This document shows, in pieces, positions 25,827-35,241 of a stretch of DNA of 64,000 nucleotides. Source of the stretch: Peptococcaceae bacterium BRH_c4a (GTDB lineage Bacteria > Bacillota > Desulfotomaculia > Desulfotomaculales > Desulfocucumaceae). The notes beneath the pieces were generated by a model. It was not told the origin of the DNA. It did not search any database and saw only the letters and a list, made by a program, of their open reading frames with translations. The stretch's first letter is position 1. Every line of letters begins with the position of its first letter. A program made the position numbers and the translations under genes. The stretch spans positions 99,382 through 163,381 of the forward strand of contig LADN01000023.1 in assembly GCA_000961585.1 (NCBI GenBank), in the 5' to 3' direction.

Positions 25827-27788
25827 TTGGAAAAAGACTTTAAGAATCAACAAGTTCCCGCGTCGGATCAAGATATGGAAAAGCTGATTGACCAATACGA
25901 GGGAAATGCTGAAAAAAGAAATCTTAAGGGTCCCGTCGGAAAAATGATATCATTGATAGCTGCGCTGTTTACCCTGTTTTACCTGTACCAGGGCGCCGTG
26001 GGGGTTATTTCCCCGGAGTCCAACAGGGGTGTGTACGTAGGTATAACAGCCTTCCTTTGCTTTCTACTTTTTCCGGCGAGCAAAAAATCACCCGGCGGAA
26101 GGATAACGGTACTGGACGCTGTTCTTGCCATAGCTGCTGTAACTACAACCGCTTACTTCATTATTATGTACCCTCAAATGGCAAACCGTATCGGATTTGT
26201 AACCACTGCCGATCTTGTAATGGGTGTCATCGCCATCGTTCTGGCACTGGAAACTGTTCGACGGGTTACAGGCAATATTCTGGCTATTATTGCGGCGGTG
26301 TTTCTGCTGTACGGCTATTTTGGCAATTATTTCCCGGAAATGCTGGCCCATAAAGGTTTCAGCATTTCCAGAATATCAAGTTTCACCTTCTCCTCATTAT
26401 ACGGACTGTATGGTTCGGTGGCAGCAATTTTTGCATCCTTCGTTTTCCTGTTTATTACCTTTGGCACATTCCTTGAAGCCTCCGGGGCAGGGAAATTCTT
26501 TATTGACTTTCCTTATTCTTTCCTGGGAAGGACCCGTGGCGGCCCGGCCAAGGTAGCCGTGCTGGCCAGCGGTTTTATGGGAAGTATCAATGGAAGCGCC
26601 ACAGCCAATGTGGTTACCACCGGAACCTTTACCATTCCACTGATGAAAAAAGTGGGCTACAAGCCCCACATGGCCGGCGCCATAGAGACTGTGGCCTCTA
26701 CAGGCGGTATGCTGATGCCCCCCATTATGGGCGCTGGGGCCTTTGTTATGTCGGAGTTTACCGGTATACCCTATTGGGATATCGTAAAGGTGTGCTTCAT
26801 CCCGGCTATGCTATACTATTTCTACCTGTATCTGATGGTGGATTTTCAGGCCCTGAACCTTGGCCTGAATGGACTGGATAAAAGCGAACTGCCCAACCCT
26901 ATGGAAATACTGAAAAAAGGCTGGCATTACATTTTACCCATCGCGGTTATCGTGTACATGCTCATCGCCGGATACTCACCTCCCATGGCTGCAGTCATTG
27001 CTATCGTACTGTCAGTGGGAGCCAGCTGGGTACACAAAGAAACCAGGATGTACCCCAAGGATATCTACAACGCACTGGTTAAATCCGCCGTCACATCCCT
27101 TACGGTGGGTGCCACCGTCGGTTCCATCGGCATCATTATCGGTGTGGTTTACCTTACAGGGCTTGGCCTCAAGTTCTCTGACATACTTCTGTCCCTTTCC
27201 GGAGGATTCCTGTTCCTGGCCATTATCCTGATAGCCATTTCCTCATATGTATTGGGGATGGGCATTACAGCCACAACCTCCTATGTCATACTGGCCGTTT
27301 TGGCTGCCCCGGCGCTGCAGGAACTTGGAGTTCCACTGCTGGCTTCTCACCTGATTATATTCTGGGCATCCCTAATAGCCAATGTGAACCCTCCGGTGTG
27401 CCTGGCAGCCTTTGCTGCAGCAGCCATCGCAAAGGCCGAGCCCATGAAAACAGGCTGGACTTCTCTAATATTTGCCCAACCACTTTATATCATGCCATTA
27501 TGTTTTGCTTACGCCCCGGCAATTCTGCTGATCGGGGAAACGGCGGTTATCGTCCAGACAGTTATATCAATAACACTGGGTATTTATTTTGCTGCATGCT
27601 TCTTCCAGAGATGGATGTTCCGTAAGCTTATACTGATTGAGCGATTAGTCGTTGGTGTTGTTGCCGGATTACTGTTGCTTCCCAGTGATTTCACAGATTA
27701 TATTGGTTTTGGGCTGGCCATAGCCTTATTCATCTTACAGTTCATAACGAGGAAAAAAATTGTAGGCAGTTCAGTAAAAACAGCTTAG
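25827..27788 (+). CDS. TRAP transporter fused DctQM permease
   Basis: 653-aa membrane protein of the fused TRAP type: an N-terminal 4-helix small-subunit region and a large DctM-type region with FASFVFLFITFGTFLEASGAGKFFIDFPYSFLGRTRGGPAKVAVLASGFMGSINGSATANVVTTG and METVASTGG-like ETVASTGGMLMPPIMGAGAFVMSE. It uses the sodium gradient to take up the acid captured by the TAXI receptor. The start is TTG at 25827, 9 nt after AGGAGGAGG; the longer ATG frame would include the hairpin. A terminator follows. Confidence 0.92.
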   Translation: MEKDFKNQQVPASDQDMEKLIDQYEGNAEKRNLKGPVGKMISLIAALFTLFYLYQGAVGVISPESNRGVYVGITAFLCFLLFPASKKSPGGRITVLDAVLAIAAVTTTAYFIIMYPQMANRIGFVTTADLVMGVIAIVLALETVRRVTGNILAIIAAVFLLYGYFGNYFPEMLAHKGFSISRISSFTFSSLYGLYGSVAAIFASFVFLFITFGTFLEASGAGKFFIDFPYSFLGRTRGGPAKVAVLASGFMGSINGSATANVVTTGTFTIPLMKKVGYKPHMAGAIETVASTGGMLMPPIMGAGAFVMSEFTGIPYWDIVKVCFIPAMLYYFYLYLMVDFQALNLGLNGLDKSELPNPMEILKKGWHYILPIAVIVYMLIAGYSPPMAAVIAIVLSVGASWVHKETRMYPKDIYNALVKSAVTSLTVGATVGSIGIIIGVVYLTGLGLKFSDILLSLSGGFLFLAIILIAISSYVLGMGITATTSYVILAVLAAPALQELGVPLLASHLIIFWASLIANVNPPVCLAAFAAAAIAKAEPMKTGWTSLIFAQPLYIMPLCFAYAPAILLIGETAVIVQTVISITLGIYFAACFFQRWMFRKLILIERLVVGVVAGLLLLPSDFTDYIGFGLAIALFILQFITRKKIVGSSVKTA

Positions 27789-27802
27789 ATTTTGTCATAG
27801 TT

Positions 27803-27838
27803 AACGGCTGCTGATTAATTTCATCAGCCGTTTTTTTA
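27803..27838 (+). terminator. Terminator of the TRAP operon
   Basis: AACGGCTG...CAGCCGTT hairpin followed by seven Ts, 15 nt after the permease stop. Confidence 0.85.
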
Positions 27839-27905
27839 TCTAGCCGATTACCTAAAATTCTCCCAATCTAAAATAAGGCTCAGTATATTTTTCCATGTGT
27901 ACCTT

Positions 27906-28836
27906 TTATGTCAGCCCCACCCATTTCCAATAGGTAAGCATAAAAAAGTAAATCAGCGCAACCTGCAGTATCATAAATACCGCGCCCAAACTGCCCATTT
28001 CACGTGCACTGAAGTTGCCTGTGGCGTAAGTCACCATTGCCATGGGGTGGGGTGATGCATGGGCAAGATGGCTGCAGTTTGTATGATATAAAAGGAAATA
28101 AGAGCAATAACGGCTGCATTGGCAAAGGATCCGGATAAAGAGGCGGCGAACCCGATTGCAGTTGGAACTAGGGCAGCCAGGTAATATCCCTGCCGGTGGT
28201 TTCAAATATTAATCCGGCTGTTTGTATTGCCGGGGCTGAGGAGGTTAAAACACCCACACTGGCCACGGCCGTACCGTAGGCGACCATCAGCATCATGCCC
28301 TTGGCCAGACCGGACCCGCGATCCACACAGCATATTGCCATAACACGCTGTAAAAGGGCCACCATCAGAACGGCCACCCCGGTGGGCGACGGAATAAAAA
28401 GCTCCATGACATAACACATCAGCAGGACCCCGGCCAACATCTGCCTGGGTCCTGATCCCGAAACAGAAATGAGCCAAAGACCCAGCCTGTCACCTAAACC
28501 GGTAATCTTTACTGCTGAGGCAATGATGAAGGCCGTAGTCACCTGAAGCCAGGCATCGGAATCAAACCCAGGCAGGGCCATAACAAGGCCCTGCCTGGAT
28601 CCCAACAATGTATGGATATTGGCTGGATCCGGAGTGAAGGCCACTAAAAGGCCCATGACAGCGATTACGTAAAAAGAACTTTCAGCAAAACCCACCGCCC
28701 CGGACACCCATATTGTCATGGCAAAAACCAGTATGGCCAGCATGGTATGGCCCAGGGGGTTTAAAGAAGAAGGTGGATCCCAGAATAAAACTATTAGCAT
28801 TAGTAAACTACCATCAGCCACCCCAGCCTCAACCAC
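27906..28836 (-). pseudogene. DASS transporter with internal deletion and frameshifts
   Basis: Homologue of the DASS gene at 20644-22134. The N-terminal part (28836 to 28168) runs to GTAVASVGVLTSSAPAIQTAGLIFETTGRDITWLP, matching the middle of the intact protein, then stops. The next frame continues directly with ALVPTAIGFAASLSGSFANAAVIALISFYIIQTAAILP, which corresponds to a part about 170 codons further on. A second shift near 28060 leads into AMVTYATGNFSAREMG and the proper C-terminus. A central deletion and at least one further indel make it non-functional. Confidence 0.8.
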
Positions 28837-28897
28837 ACCGATTTTATTGCTTCCTGGCCTCTTATGCCTTCCATATAACCCAAAGCTAAGACAAAGT

Positions 28898-28934
28898 AAA
28901 AAAAAGGCTGTTGATAATCCTTTTTCAACAGCCT
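28898..28934 (-). terminator. Terminator of the fumarase-sdh-uxaA-like operon
   Basis: On the minus strand an AGGCTGTTG...CAACAGCCT hairpin is followed by eight Ts, 50 nt after the UxaA-like stop. Confidence 0.85.
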
Positions 28935-28984
28935 AAGAGAAGAATTGGGTTGGAATTAAACCAGTACAAATGCATGATAATATT

Positions 28985-29887
28985 TTAGAACTTTAATGCC
29001 TCAGACTTGGTCAGTTTTCCTGACGCCGTGGCTATAATCTCATTTATAAGCAGGAGGCTGTAGTCTTCGGCTTTATAGCTTAGCAAATCCAGCTGGCTTA
29101 AATAAAGCTCAATGTTATCCTTATAACTGTTATAATGATCCTGGTTAGCAGTTATACTTACCACTGGCAGAACGGTATGGTATCTGGTAAAAGGGCCTCC
29201 TGTGGCGTCAACGGCCAACTGCACACCTAGGGACGCCATGGCCATCAACACATCCCCGGGTTCTTTGGAACCTCTGAGTTCGTATAAGCCCTGCTGACTG
29301 TCCACCTTACCCAGGGCATCAACCCTTTTAATCACCGGGCACAGGTTTATTTTACTTTTCTTATCGGCCGCATCCTTAAAAATCAGCACACGACCGTGGT
29401 TCTCCTGTATGGTGTCAATGCAGTGTACCAATAAGTCACCGGTACCGGATTGATCCCTATATATCAACCCCAGTATAAGTCTTGACATAAGGGTAAGCTG
29501 TCGCCGCTGTGTGCTTACCTCCCTGACCATCAGCATGGCGGCCCGAACTGCATGGGCCACGGCCTCGATGACCCCCCCGGGGGCAGCCAGACTGATTAAC
29601 TGAACCGGCTTTCCCAGCCCGGCGAGTTTTTCCGCAACGTGCCCCCCAACCCCTTCCGAACTCTGCGCCAGTATAACAGCCCCGGCAACATTGGGGTGCT
29701 GTGCCAGATCACCAAGGTACTCAGTATATTTTTCCCTGTCGGGCCAGCCGGGAACAGGCACTGCATTCAGCACCGAGGAAGCAATGTTGAGACATATGCC
29801 ATTGGTACTGACATCAGTTGAGATTATCAAGACTGTGTTTCTGACACCCACTGTGCCGTCAGGCCTGATAAAACCCAAAAATTCCAT
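28985..29887 (-). CDS. Compact UxaA-family protein of unknown substrate
   Basis: 300-aa protein. The N-terminus FLGFIRPDGTVGVRNTVLIIST and C-terminus IIATASGKLTKSEALKF match the ends of SuyB/UxaA-type lyases, and the segment around VLPVVSITANQ resembles their VIPVIKI region. The central part is shortened and the CGESD cysteine motif of true UxaA/SuyB is absent, so catalysis is doubtful. ATG 29887 follows GAGGTGA. It lies 28 nt after the succinate dehydrogenase flavoprotein gene and ends that operon. It may be a lyase with altered chemistry, a regulatory partner or a decaying paralogue. Confidence 0.65.
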   Translation of the reverse strand: MEFLGFIRPDGTVGVRNTVLIISTDVSTNGICLNIASSVLNAVPVPGWPDREKYTEYLGDLAQHPNVAGAVILAQSSEGVGGHVAEKLAGLGKPVQLISLAAPGGVIEAVAHAVRAAMLMVREVSTQRRQLTLMSRLILGLIYRDQSGTGDLLVHCIDTIQENHGRVLIFKDAADKKSKINLCPVIKRVDALGKVDSQQGLYELRGSKEPGDVLMAMASLGVQLAVDATGGPFTRYHTVLPVVSITANQDHYNSYKDNIELYLSQLDLLSYKAEDYSLLLINEIIATASGKLTKSEALKF

Positions 29888-29915
29888 TGATTTATCACCT
29901 CGTGCCATTGACACT

Positions 29916-31652
29916 TTAATACTTTATGTTGGCCTTTATTATTTCCTCAGCTGAAAAACGGGTGGCGTTGATGGGCTTAATGTAGGTCTCGATTTCCATA
30001 TTACCCTTATTCTTCAGATAAATATTGACCAGCCACTTATTATTGTCGGTTTCTTTAAAGTCAGACCTGTAGTGGGATCCACGGCTCTCGGTCCTCAGTG
30101 AGGCCGATTTAGAAACCATCCTGGCCACAGTAATCCAGTTGATGGTATTGATTATTTCGTTCCACTCCATGTTGTACCGGAAAAGAGTTCTGTTGGTCAC
30201 AAAAGACTGATCCGCCACTTCCAGAAGTTCCTCCAGCCTGCTCATTGCTTCCTGCAGACTTTTAGCTTCCCGGACGACCCCAACCTTATCCCACATGAGG
30301 TTTTTGATTTCATCCCTGATGGGGTAAATATCCACACCTTCGGTACGCTTGTAGAATTTCATCCAGCGTCTGGTGATTTCCTCAACCTGTTCCTGCCTGT
30401 AAGGCCTTAATATATTCTGCTCAGCCAGGGCGGCCGCGGTATCTCCGGCCCTGCGGCCAAAGGTGACTGATTCCCCTATGCCGTTTCCGCCTAAACGGTT
30501 GGCTCCATGTACACCACTGGAGTCCTCACCGGCAATCACAAGATTTTTCATGTTTGTGGACTGACAGTGTATGTCTATTTTCACACCGCCCATCATGAAG
30601 TGGGAAGTGGGGCTTATCTCAACTGGCTCGCTTGACAATTGCTTACCAATATCCCTTACCCGGTCGCACATTCCAGGGAATTTTTTCTCCACAAACTCAG
30701 CGCCCAAATGGCCCATCACCAGGTATACCCCGCCACTCTCAGTGCCCCTGCCGGCCATTATCTCCATGTATCCTGCCCGGGCAACCCGGTCACGGGTTGA
30801 TCTCTCCATGCGCTCAGGGTCATAGCGCTCCATAAATCTTTCACCGAGTCCGTTAAGCAGATAACCCCCGGCGCCCCTTAAACCCTCTTCCAGAACGCTT
30901 CCGCTGAGCCTGGACTGGCCTGCCAGAAGTCCGGTGGGGTGAAACTGCATCATTTCCATGTCCATAAACTCGGCCCCTGCCCTGAAGCACATGGCCATTC
31001 CGTCACCTGTTTTGTCAACAGACGGGGCAGATATCTTGTACATGGAGGAGGACCCGCCGGTGGCCACAATAACCACCTTGGCATTCACCACAATTAACTC
31101 TCCGGTTCTCATATCGGCCAGCACAGCCCCCACCACCCGGTCTCCCTCGGCGGTGGTAAGGAAATCAAGGCCCCTGGTCTCCTCTAAAATCTTTATCCTG
31201 TCTTCCCTGCGAAAAACCTGGTCGGTGAGCCTGGCAATAATCTGTATTCCGCTCAGGTCGGCCACGTGAACCGTCCTGTCAAATGATTGGCCCGCAAAGG
31301 CCTTTTGGTGTATTTTGCCGTCTTCCGCCCTGTCAAAGAAGCAGCCCACTTTAACTTCCAGCTCGTGAACCGCCTTGGGGGCGTCACTGACCAGTGTGTA
31401 GGCAAGGTCCTGGTCATTTACAAAGCCGCCGCCCTTAATTGTATCCATGAAGTGTTTCTCAACGGAGTCCGCAGGGTTGAGAACCACGTTCATACCACCC
31501 TGAACCATACGGCTGCACCCGCATTTTCCGATCAATCCCTTGGTTGCCAGAACCACATTAAGACTGGGATTACTATCGTACACGTGCAGCGCGGCAAACA
31601 AACCGGCACCGCCGCTGCCCAGGATCAATACATCAGTCTTGATCTCATTCAC
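29916..31652 (-). CDS. sdhA: Succinate dehydrogenase/fumarate reductase flavoprotein subunit
   Basis: 578-aa FAD subunit. FAD site VLILGSGGAGLFAALHVYD, substrate and active-site motifs MMQFHPTGL, RGAGGYLLN, TSHFMMGG and GGNGIGESVTFGRRAG are present. At the position of the covalent-FAD histidine (SHTVAAEGG in E. coli FrdA) the sequence is GCSRMVQGG, with cysteine aligned to the histidine, so FAD is probably not covalently bound in the usual way. GTG 31652 is 11 nt after AAGGAG. It works with SdhB and two small membrane subunits encoded upstream, reducing fumarate or oxidising succinate. Confidence 0.9.
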   Translation of the reverse strand: MNEIKTDVLILGSGGAGLFAALHVYDSNPSLNVVLATKGLIGKCGCSRMVQGGMNVVLNPADSVEKHFMDTIKGGGFVNDQDLAYTLVSDAPKAVHELEVKVGCFFDRAEDGKIHQKAFAGQSFDRTVHVADLSGIQIIARLTDQVFRREDRIKILEETRGLDFLTTAEGDRVVGAVLADMRTGELIVVNAKVVIVATGGSSSMYKISAPSVDKTGDGMAMCFRAGAEFMDMEMMQFHPTGLLAGQSRLSGSVLEEGLRGAGGYLLNGLGERFMERYDPERMERSTRDRVARAGYMEIMAGRGTESGGVYLVMGHLGAEFVEKKFPGMCDRVRDIGKQLSSEPVEISPTSHFMMGGVKIDIHCQSTNMKNLVIAGEDSSGVHGANRLGGNGIGESVTFGRRAGDTAAALAEQNILRPYRQEQVEEITRRWMKFYKRTEGVDIYPIRDEIKNLMWDKVGVVREAKSLQEAMSRLEELLEVADQSFVTNRTLFRYNMEWNEIINTINWITVARMVSKSASLRTESRGSHYRSDFKETDNNKWLVNIYLKNKGNMEIETYIKPINATRFSAEEIIKANIKY

Positions 31653-31697
31653 AAAAAGCCACACTCCTTAAAACGTCTTTTAAAGACATCCTTGTGC

Positions 31698-32423
31698 TTA
31701 CTTGAACACACCGAACTTCTGCAGCACACAGCGTTTCTTCAACTGTTGTATGGACTTGGTGGGAACAAGCTTTTTAGGACACACCTCAGCACAGTTAAAT
31801 TGATCATGACACCTCCAAACACCGTAGGAGCGCCCCACCGCCTTCAGCCTCTCAACCCTTATGGCATCCCGCTTGTCCGCAATCAGGGTATAAGCCCTGT
31901 TAAGGGCCGCGGGCCCCAGATATTCTTCGTTGGTGGCAACCATTGAGCAGGCTCCGTAACAGCACCCGCAGGTTATGCAGTCCAGCATCTGATCAATGAA
32001 CTCTCTCTCTCCAGAGTCCGGGCGAATGGCCACAGGGTCCTTAAGCTCGCTTTTGCCCACGTAAAAGGGTTTGATCTTCTTCCATTTTTCAAAGAAGGGC
32101 TCCATATCGGTGGCAAGGTCCCTTATAATAGGAAGATTAGGCAAAGGCATGATGGTTATGTCAGGTGTGCCGAGGCTTGACACCTGTGTACGGCATGCCA
32201 GTCTGGGCCTTCCATTAATGTACATTGCACAGGATCCGCACATCCCTATCCGGCAAGAACAACGAAATGCTAATGTTTTATCAACGTAATTCTGGACATA
32301 CATTACAACATCCAGAATCGCCATATTTTTTATTACCGGTACGGTAAAAGAGTCGAATCTGGGTTCAACATCAGCCTCCGGATCGTAGCGGAATATCTTA
32401 ACATTGATCTCTTGCAAAGACAA
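31698..32423 (-). CDS. sdhB: Succinate dehydrogenase/fumarate reductase iron-sulfur subunit
   Basis: 241-aa protein with an N-terminal [2Fe-2S] ferredoxin domain (RCSCRIGMCGSC, residues ~54-65) and a C-terminal domain carrying CITCGCCYGAC and CHDQFNCAEVCPKKL for the [4Fe-4S] and [3Fe-4S] centres. It passes electrons between the flavoprotein and the membrane anchor. Length and motif order are normal for the family. It lies between the anchor genes and sdhA in one minus-strand operon. Confidence 0.95.
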   Translation of the reverse strand: MSLQEINVKIFRYDPEADVEPRFDSFTVPVIKNMAILDVVMYVQNYVDKTLAFRCSCRIGMCGSCAMYINGRPRLACRTQVSSLGTPDITIMPLPNLPIIRDLATDMEPFFEKWKKIKPFYVGKSELKDPVAIRPDSGEREFIDQMLDCITCGCCYGACSMVATNEEYLGPAALNRAYTLIADKRDAIRVERLKAVGRSYGVWRCHDQFNCAEVCPKKLVPTKSIQQLKKRCVLQKFGVFK

Positions 32424-32441
32424 TTCATCCGCCTCCCAAAA

Positions 32442-32768
32442 CTACATAATAAATTGAATGATTGAATACACGCCTATTCCGAAAAGTGCCGTTCCCAGTA
32501 TAATGAGTATTCCAATGGTTGTTTTTCTGGTTTTCAGCCCCATGTCCACCATAACAGTATATACACCGTTAAAAGCGTGGAATAAGCCAAAAAATAAAAG
32601 GAGTACATAGAGTAAGACATAAGGAGCGCTGGAGAGCCTTGCCCGGGCTTCGCTGAAACTGATCACCTCGGAGGTATTGAATACATACAGCGCCCAGATG
32701 TGTATTCCCAGCACAACCAATAGCAAAGCGGCACTTATTCTTTGTAATAACCACGTCATTGCGTTCAA
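32442..32768 (-). CDS. Succinate dehydrogenase membrane anchor subunit (SdhD-like)
   Basis: About 108 aa with three hydrophobic segments (ISAALLLVVLGIHIWALYVF, APYVLLYVLLLFFGLFHAFNGVYTVMV, GILIILGTALFGIGVYSIIQF) and histidines in the first two (GIH, LFHAFNG) suited to haem b ligation. The start is uncertain: TTG at 32768 is 7 nt after GAAGG; ATG 32759 is also possible, and a longer TTG frame to 32810 overlaps sdhC without a site. Confidence 0.8.
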   Translation of the reverse strand: MNAMTWLLQRISAALLLVVLGIHIWALYVFNTSEVISFSEARARLSSAPYVLLYVLLLFFGLFHAFNGVYTVMVDMGLKTRKTTIGILIILGTALFGIGVYSIIQFIM

Positions 32769-32793
32769 GAGTACACCTTCCCCCGTCAGTATT

Positions 32794-33183
32794 CTAGGAA
32801 AGTTTAACAACTACAACGGATATCCACATTATTGCGCCCAACACCATAGCTGCCCAGAATATTTCCTTTTGCTTTGAAAAACCAATTCCTATATCAAAAA
32901 GCAGCAGGCGGACGCCGTTGAGACCATGATAGATTACCGCCCCGACCAGGAGCAGTTCCATGTAGTGCAGAACAGGATTGGTCATAAGCATGGTCAGTGT
33001 GGCGTTAAAGGACTGGGCTCCGCTGATAAGGGACGTGGAAATCAGGGTAGCGTGAAGTATCAGATACAATACCAGGCCAATGCCAGTTGCACGGTGCAGC
33101 ATCCATGCCCACATTCCCACGGCGTTCCAGACCTGACTATTTGTTTTGTATCTCTGAGAGGCTACCATCTCCCGGCTGGGCAT
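32794..33183 (-). CDS. sdhC: Succinate dehydrogenase cytochrome b-type anchor (SdhC-like)
   Basis: 129-aa protein with three membrane segments. WAWMLHRATGIGLVLYLILHATLIS carries the SdhC signature (HR.TG....LH) and VGAVIYHGLNGVRLLLFDIG the second haem-ligand region. AGGAGG precedes the ATG. It follows the fumarase beta gene by 65 nt and probably binds the quinone and haem together with the next subunit. Confidence 0.9.
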   Translation of the reverse strand: MPSREMVASQRYKTNSQVWNAVGMWAWMLHRATGIGLVLYLILHATLISTSLISGAQSFNATLTMLMTNPVLHYMELLLVGAVIYHGLNGVRLLLFDIGIGFSKQKEIFWAAMVLGAIMWISVVVVKLS

Positions 33184-33248
33184 AGTATATCCCTCCTAAT
33201 AGGTGTTATTTAAGTGTCAGTGGGCCCTTAGCCCACTGACCAAAGCGA

Positions 33249-33842
33249 CTATTCCGCGCCTATTCTTCTAAATATTTCCGGTAACATTGAGGCCGCCTCG
33301 GCCTTTACATCGAAATAAAGGTTTCCTCCGTGGGAATCCATTGCCACAATGAGGGGGCCAAAGTTTTTGGTTTGGAATTTCCAGATGGCCTCAGGCATCA
33401 GGTCTTCCCACCATACACCCTCTATCTCCAATATGCGCTCGGTTTCCCATGCAGCCGCCCCGCCAACTATGGCAAGATAGCAGCCTCCATATCTCTTCAT
33501 GGCCTCCATGCTGGCTTCCATCATACCGGCCTTGCCGATCACGGCACGCACACCGTATTGCCCCATAAGGCCCGGGGTAAACCTGTCCATGCGGCTGCTG
33601 GTGGTGGTGCCTATACAAACAGGCTCGTATTTACCCTCTCCCACTTTGCGAACATTGGGAGCCGTATGTATACAGGCCGCCCCGGTCAAATCCACAGGTG
33701 ATGGAACCTTTCCGTCAAACATGCGGATTAAATTGGCGTCCCTTATTCCGAAAACTACGCCTTCCAGGGTGACTTTGTCTCCGACTTTAAGTTTTCTAAC
33801 ATCTTCCTCGCTCAATGGAGTCTTTAAAGTATACTCAGCCAT
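33249..33842 (-). CDS. Class I fumarase/L(+)-tartrate dehydratase-type, beta subunit
   Basis: 197-aa beta subunit of an iron-sulfur hydro-lyase, with motifs VDLTGAACIHTAPNVRKVGEG, CIGTTTSSRMDRFTPGLMGQYG and AVIGKAGM. It hydrates fumarate to malate or dehydrates a related hydroxy acid together with the alpha subunit encoded 15 nt upstream. Clustering with succinate dehydrogenase favours fumarase. The two-subunit form is normal in anaerobic Firmicutes. Confidence 0.9.
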   Translation of the reverse strand: MAEYTLKTPLSEEDVRKLKVGDKVTLEGVVFGIRDANLIRMFDGKVPSPVDLTGAACIHTAPNVRKVGEGKYEPVCIGTTTSSRMDRFTPGLMGQYGVRAVIGKAGMMEASMEAMKRYGGCYLAIVGGAAAWETERILEIEGVWWEDLMPEAIWKFQTKNFGPLIVAMDSHGGNLYFDVKAEAASMLPEIFRRIGAE

Positions 33843-33857
33843 TATTATCCCCCCCTG

Positions 33858-34760
33858 CTAGTAACCCACTTCAAATTTGCCGTCGAAAGAAATGGTGGCC
33901 TTGGCACGGCGGGCAGGCCAGCACTGAATATTTATGGCTACCGGGTTCTGGGTAATATGGGTGTAAGCATGCTCAACATTAACTGCCAGAGCTGTTTTTA
34001 GCCCTCCCAGGCCCATGGGCCCAATTCCCAGATCATTGATGGCGTTATACATTTCTTCTTCAAAGGCAGCCATTTCAGGGTCCGGGTTCCTCGCGCCGAT
34101 GGGGCGGGTAACGGCTGCAATCTTGGCCAGTTTCATACACATATCAGCCGTGCCGCCTATGCCTATCCCCACAACGTAGGGAGGACACGGGTTTGCCCCG
34201 ACATTTTGGGCAATGGTCTCCAATATAAATCTTTTAACTCCCCGCACACCCTCAGCAGGTATAAGCATCTTAAGAAAACTCATATTTTCTGATCCGGAGC
34301 CCTTTGGCACCATGAGTATCTCTACCTTATCATTGTCCTGAACAACATCATAATTAATTGACGGTATGCGGTAACCGGAGCTGTTCTGGTTATTTTGCCT
34401 CTTAAAGGGCGACACAACGCTGGATCTCAGCGGATGCTCAACGGTGGCTCTCTGGCATCCCTTCACAACAGCCTCTTCCAGCCTGACAAAATCAACGCTC
34501 AGCTGATTGCCTACCTTTACAAAATAAATGGGTATGCCGGTATCCTGGCAAATCAGCCTGTTCCTGCTGTCCGCGATGTCAATGTTGTCCAGCATGGTTG
34601 CCAGTACCTGCCGTCCGGTTTCAGTTTCTTCCTTTTCATAAGTGTCCTTCAGTACCACTCTCACATCAGGCGGGAGATCTTTCAGAGCCTTCACATACAG
34701 ATCTTTGCTCAGTTCTTCCACCGCCTGGTAAAAAGAATCCGAGACGGGTATCTTTGACAA
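33858..34760 (-). CDS. Class I fumarase/L(+)-tartrate dehydratase-type, alpha subunit
   Basis: 300-aa alpha subunit with the iron-sulfur ligands in LICQDTGIPIYFVKVG (~residue 70), GANPCPPYVVGIGIGGTADMCM (~190) and INIQCWPARRA (~280). It is the first gene of a minus-strand operon running fumarase alpha, beta, sdhC, sdhD, sdhB, sdhA, UxaA-like. The operon start region, shared with the divergent tauE gene, carries a GntR-type operator, suggesting induction with the sulfolactate genes so that C4 acids can serve as electron acceptor or pathway intermediates. Confidence 0.9.
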   Translation of the reverse strand: MSKIPVSDSFYQAVEELSKDLYVKALKDLPPDVRVVLKDTYEKEETETGRQVLATMLDNIDIADSRNRLICQDTGIPIYFVKVGNQLSVDFVRLEEAVVKGCQRATVEHPLRSSVVSPFKRQNNQNSSGYRIPSINYDVVQDNDKVEILMVPKGSGSENMSFLKMLIPAEGVRGVKRFILETIAQNVGANPCPPYVVGIGIGGTADMCMKLAKIAAVTRPIGARNPDPEMAAFEEEMYNAINDLGIGPMGLGGLKTALAVNVEHAYTHITQNPVAINIQCWPARRAKATISFDGKFEVGY

Positions 34761-35241
34761 TTCTTTTCCCTCCCTAAATGGTTTTAAGATATGTTATAGT
34801 TTAGATATAAGACCCCCTATCTCTATTGGTTTTAATCAAATCCCCAATCAATCGGTCATACCTCTTTCCTCTGACCTCATACATTTGTAAGTATTATAGC
34901 ACCTCTTTTTTTACAGATGCAATATATCCGCACAAACTATTTTTGTTTGTTCTTATATTACAAATTATTCTTTTTTATTGACAATGTATTTGCGTCGATG
35001 TATATTGGTACTACCTCCTACCTACGAGGTATGACTGCATTTACATAGTGGACCCGGACAAAAGGAACACGTTAATAATAACTAACTTTACTGTATAATC
35101 ACGCCAATACCTCACCATCCCATATACTCCCGGGGTATCATACCGTCCCCGGGTTGCAATCCAACCCAGTCTACCAAACTGGGTTTTTCATATATTTAAC
35201 ATATCGCACTGGATTAATAACTTAAACGGCAGGTGTTTTAT
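34761..35241. other. Divergent control region fumarase-sdh / tauE
   Basis: 481 nt without a gene, AT-rich. It holds the GntR-type operator 35006-35016 and must hold the promoters of both divergent units. A hairpin-like repeat around AACCCAGT...ACTGGGTT (about 35163-35187) lies in the tauE leader and could be a weak attenuator, with TTTTCATA after it. Confidence 0.6.
35006..35016. promoter_or_regulatory. GntR/FadR-type operator between fumarase operon and tauE
   Basis: TGGTACTACCT, sharing nine leading bases and the GGT-n3-ACC core with the suyA site. It lies 246 nt from the fumarase alpha start and 226 nt from tauE. Confidence 0.55.
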
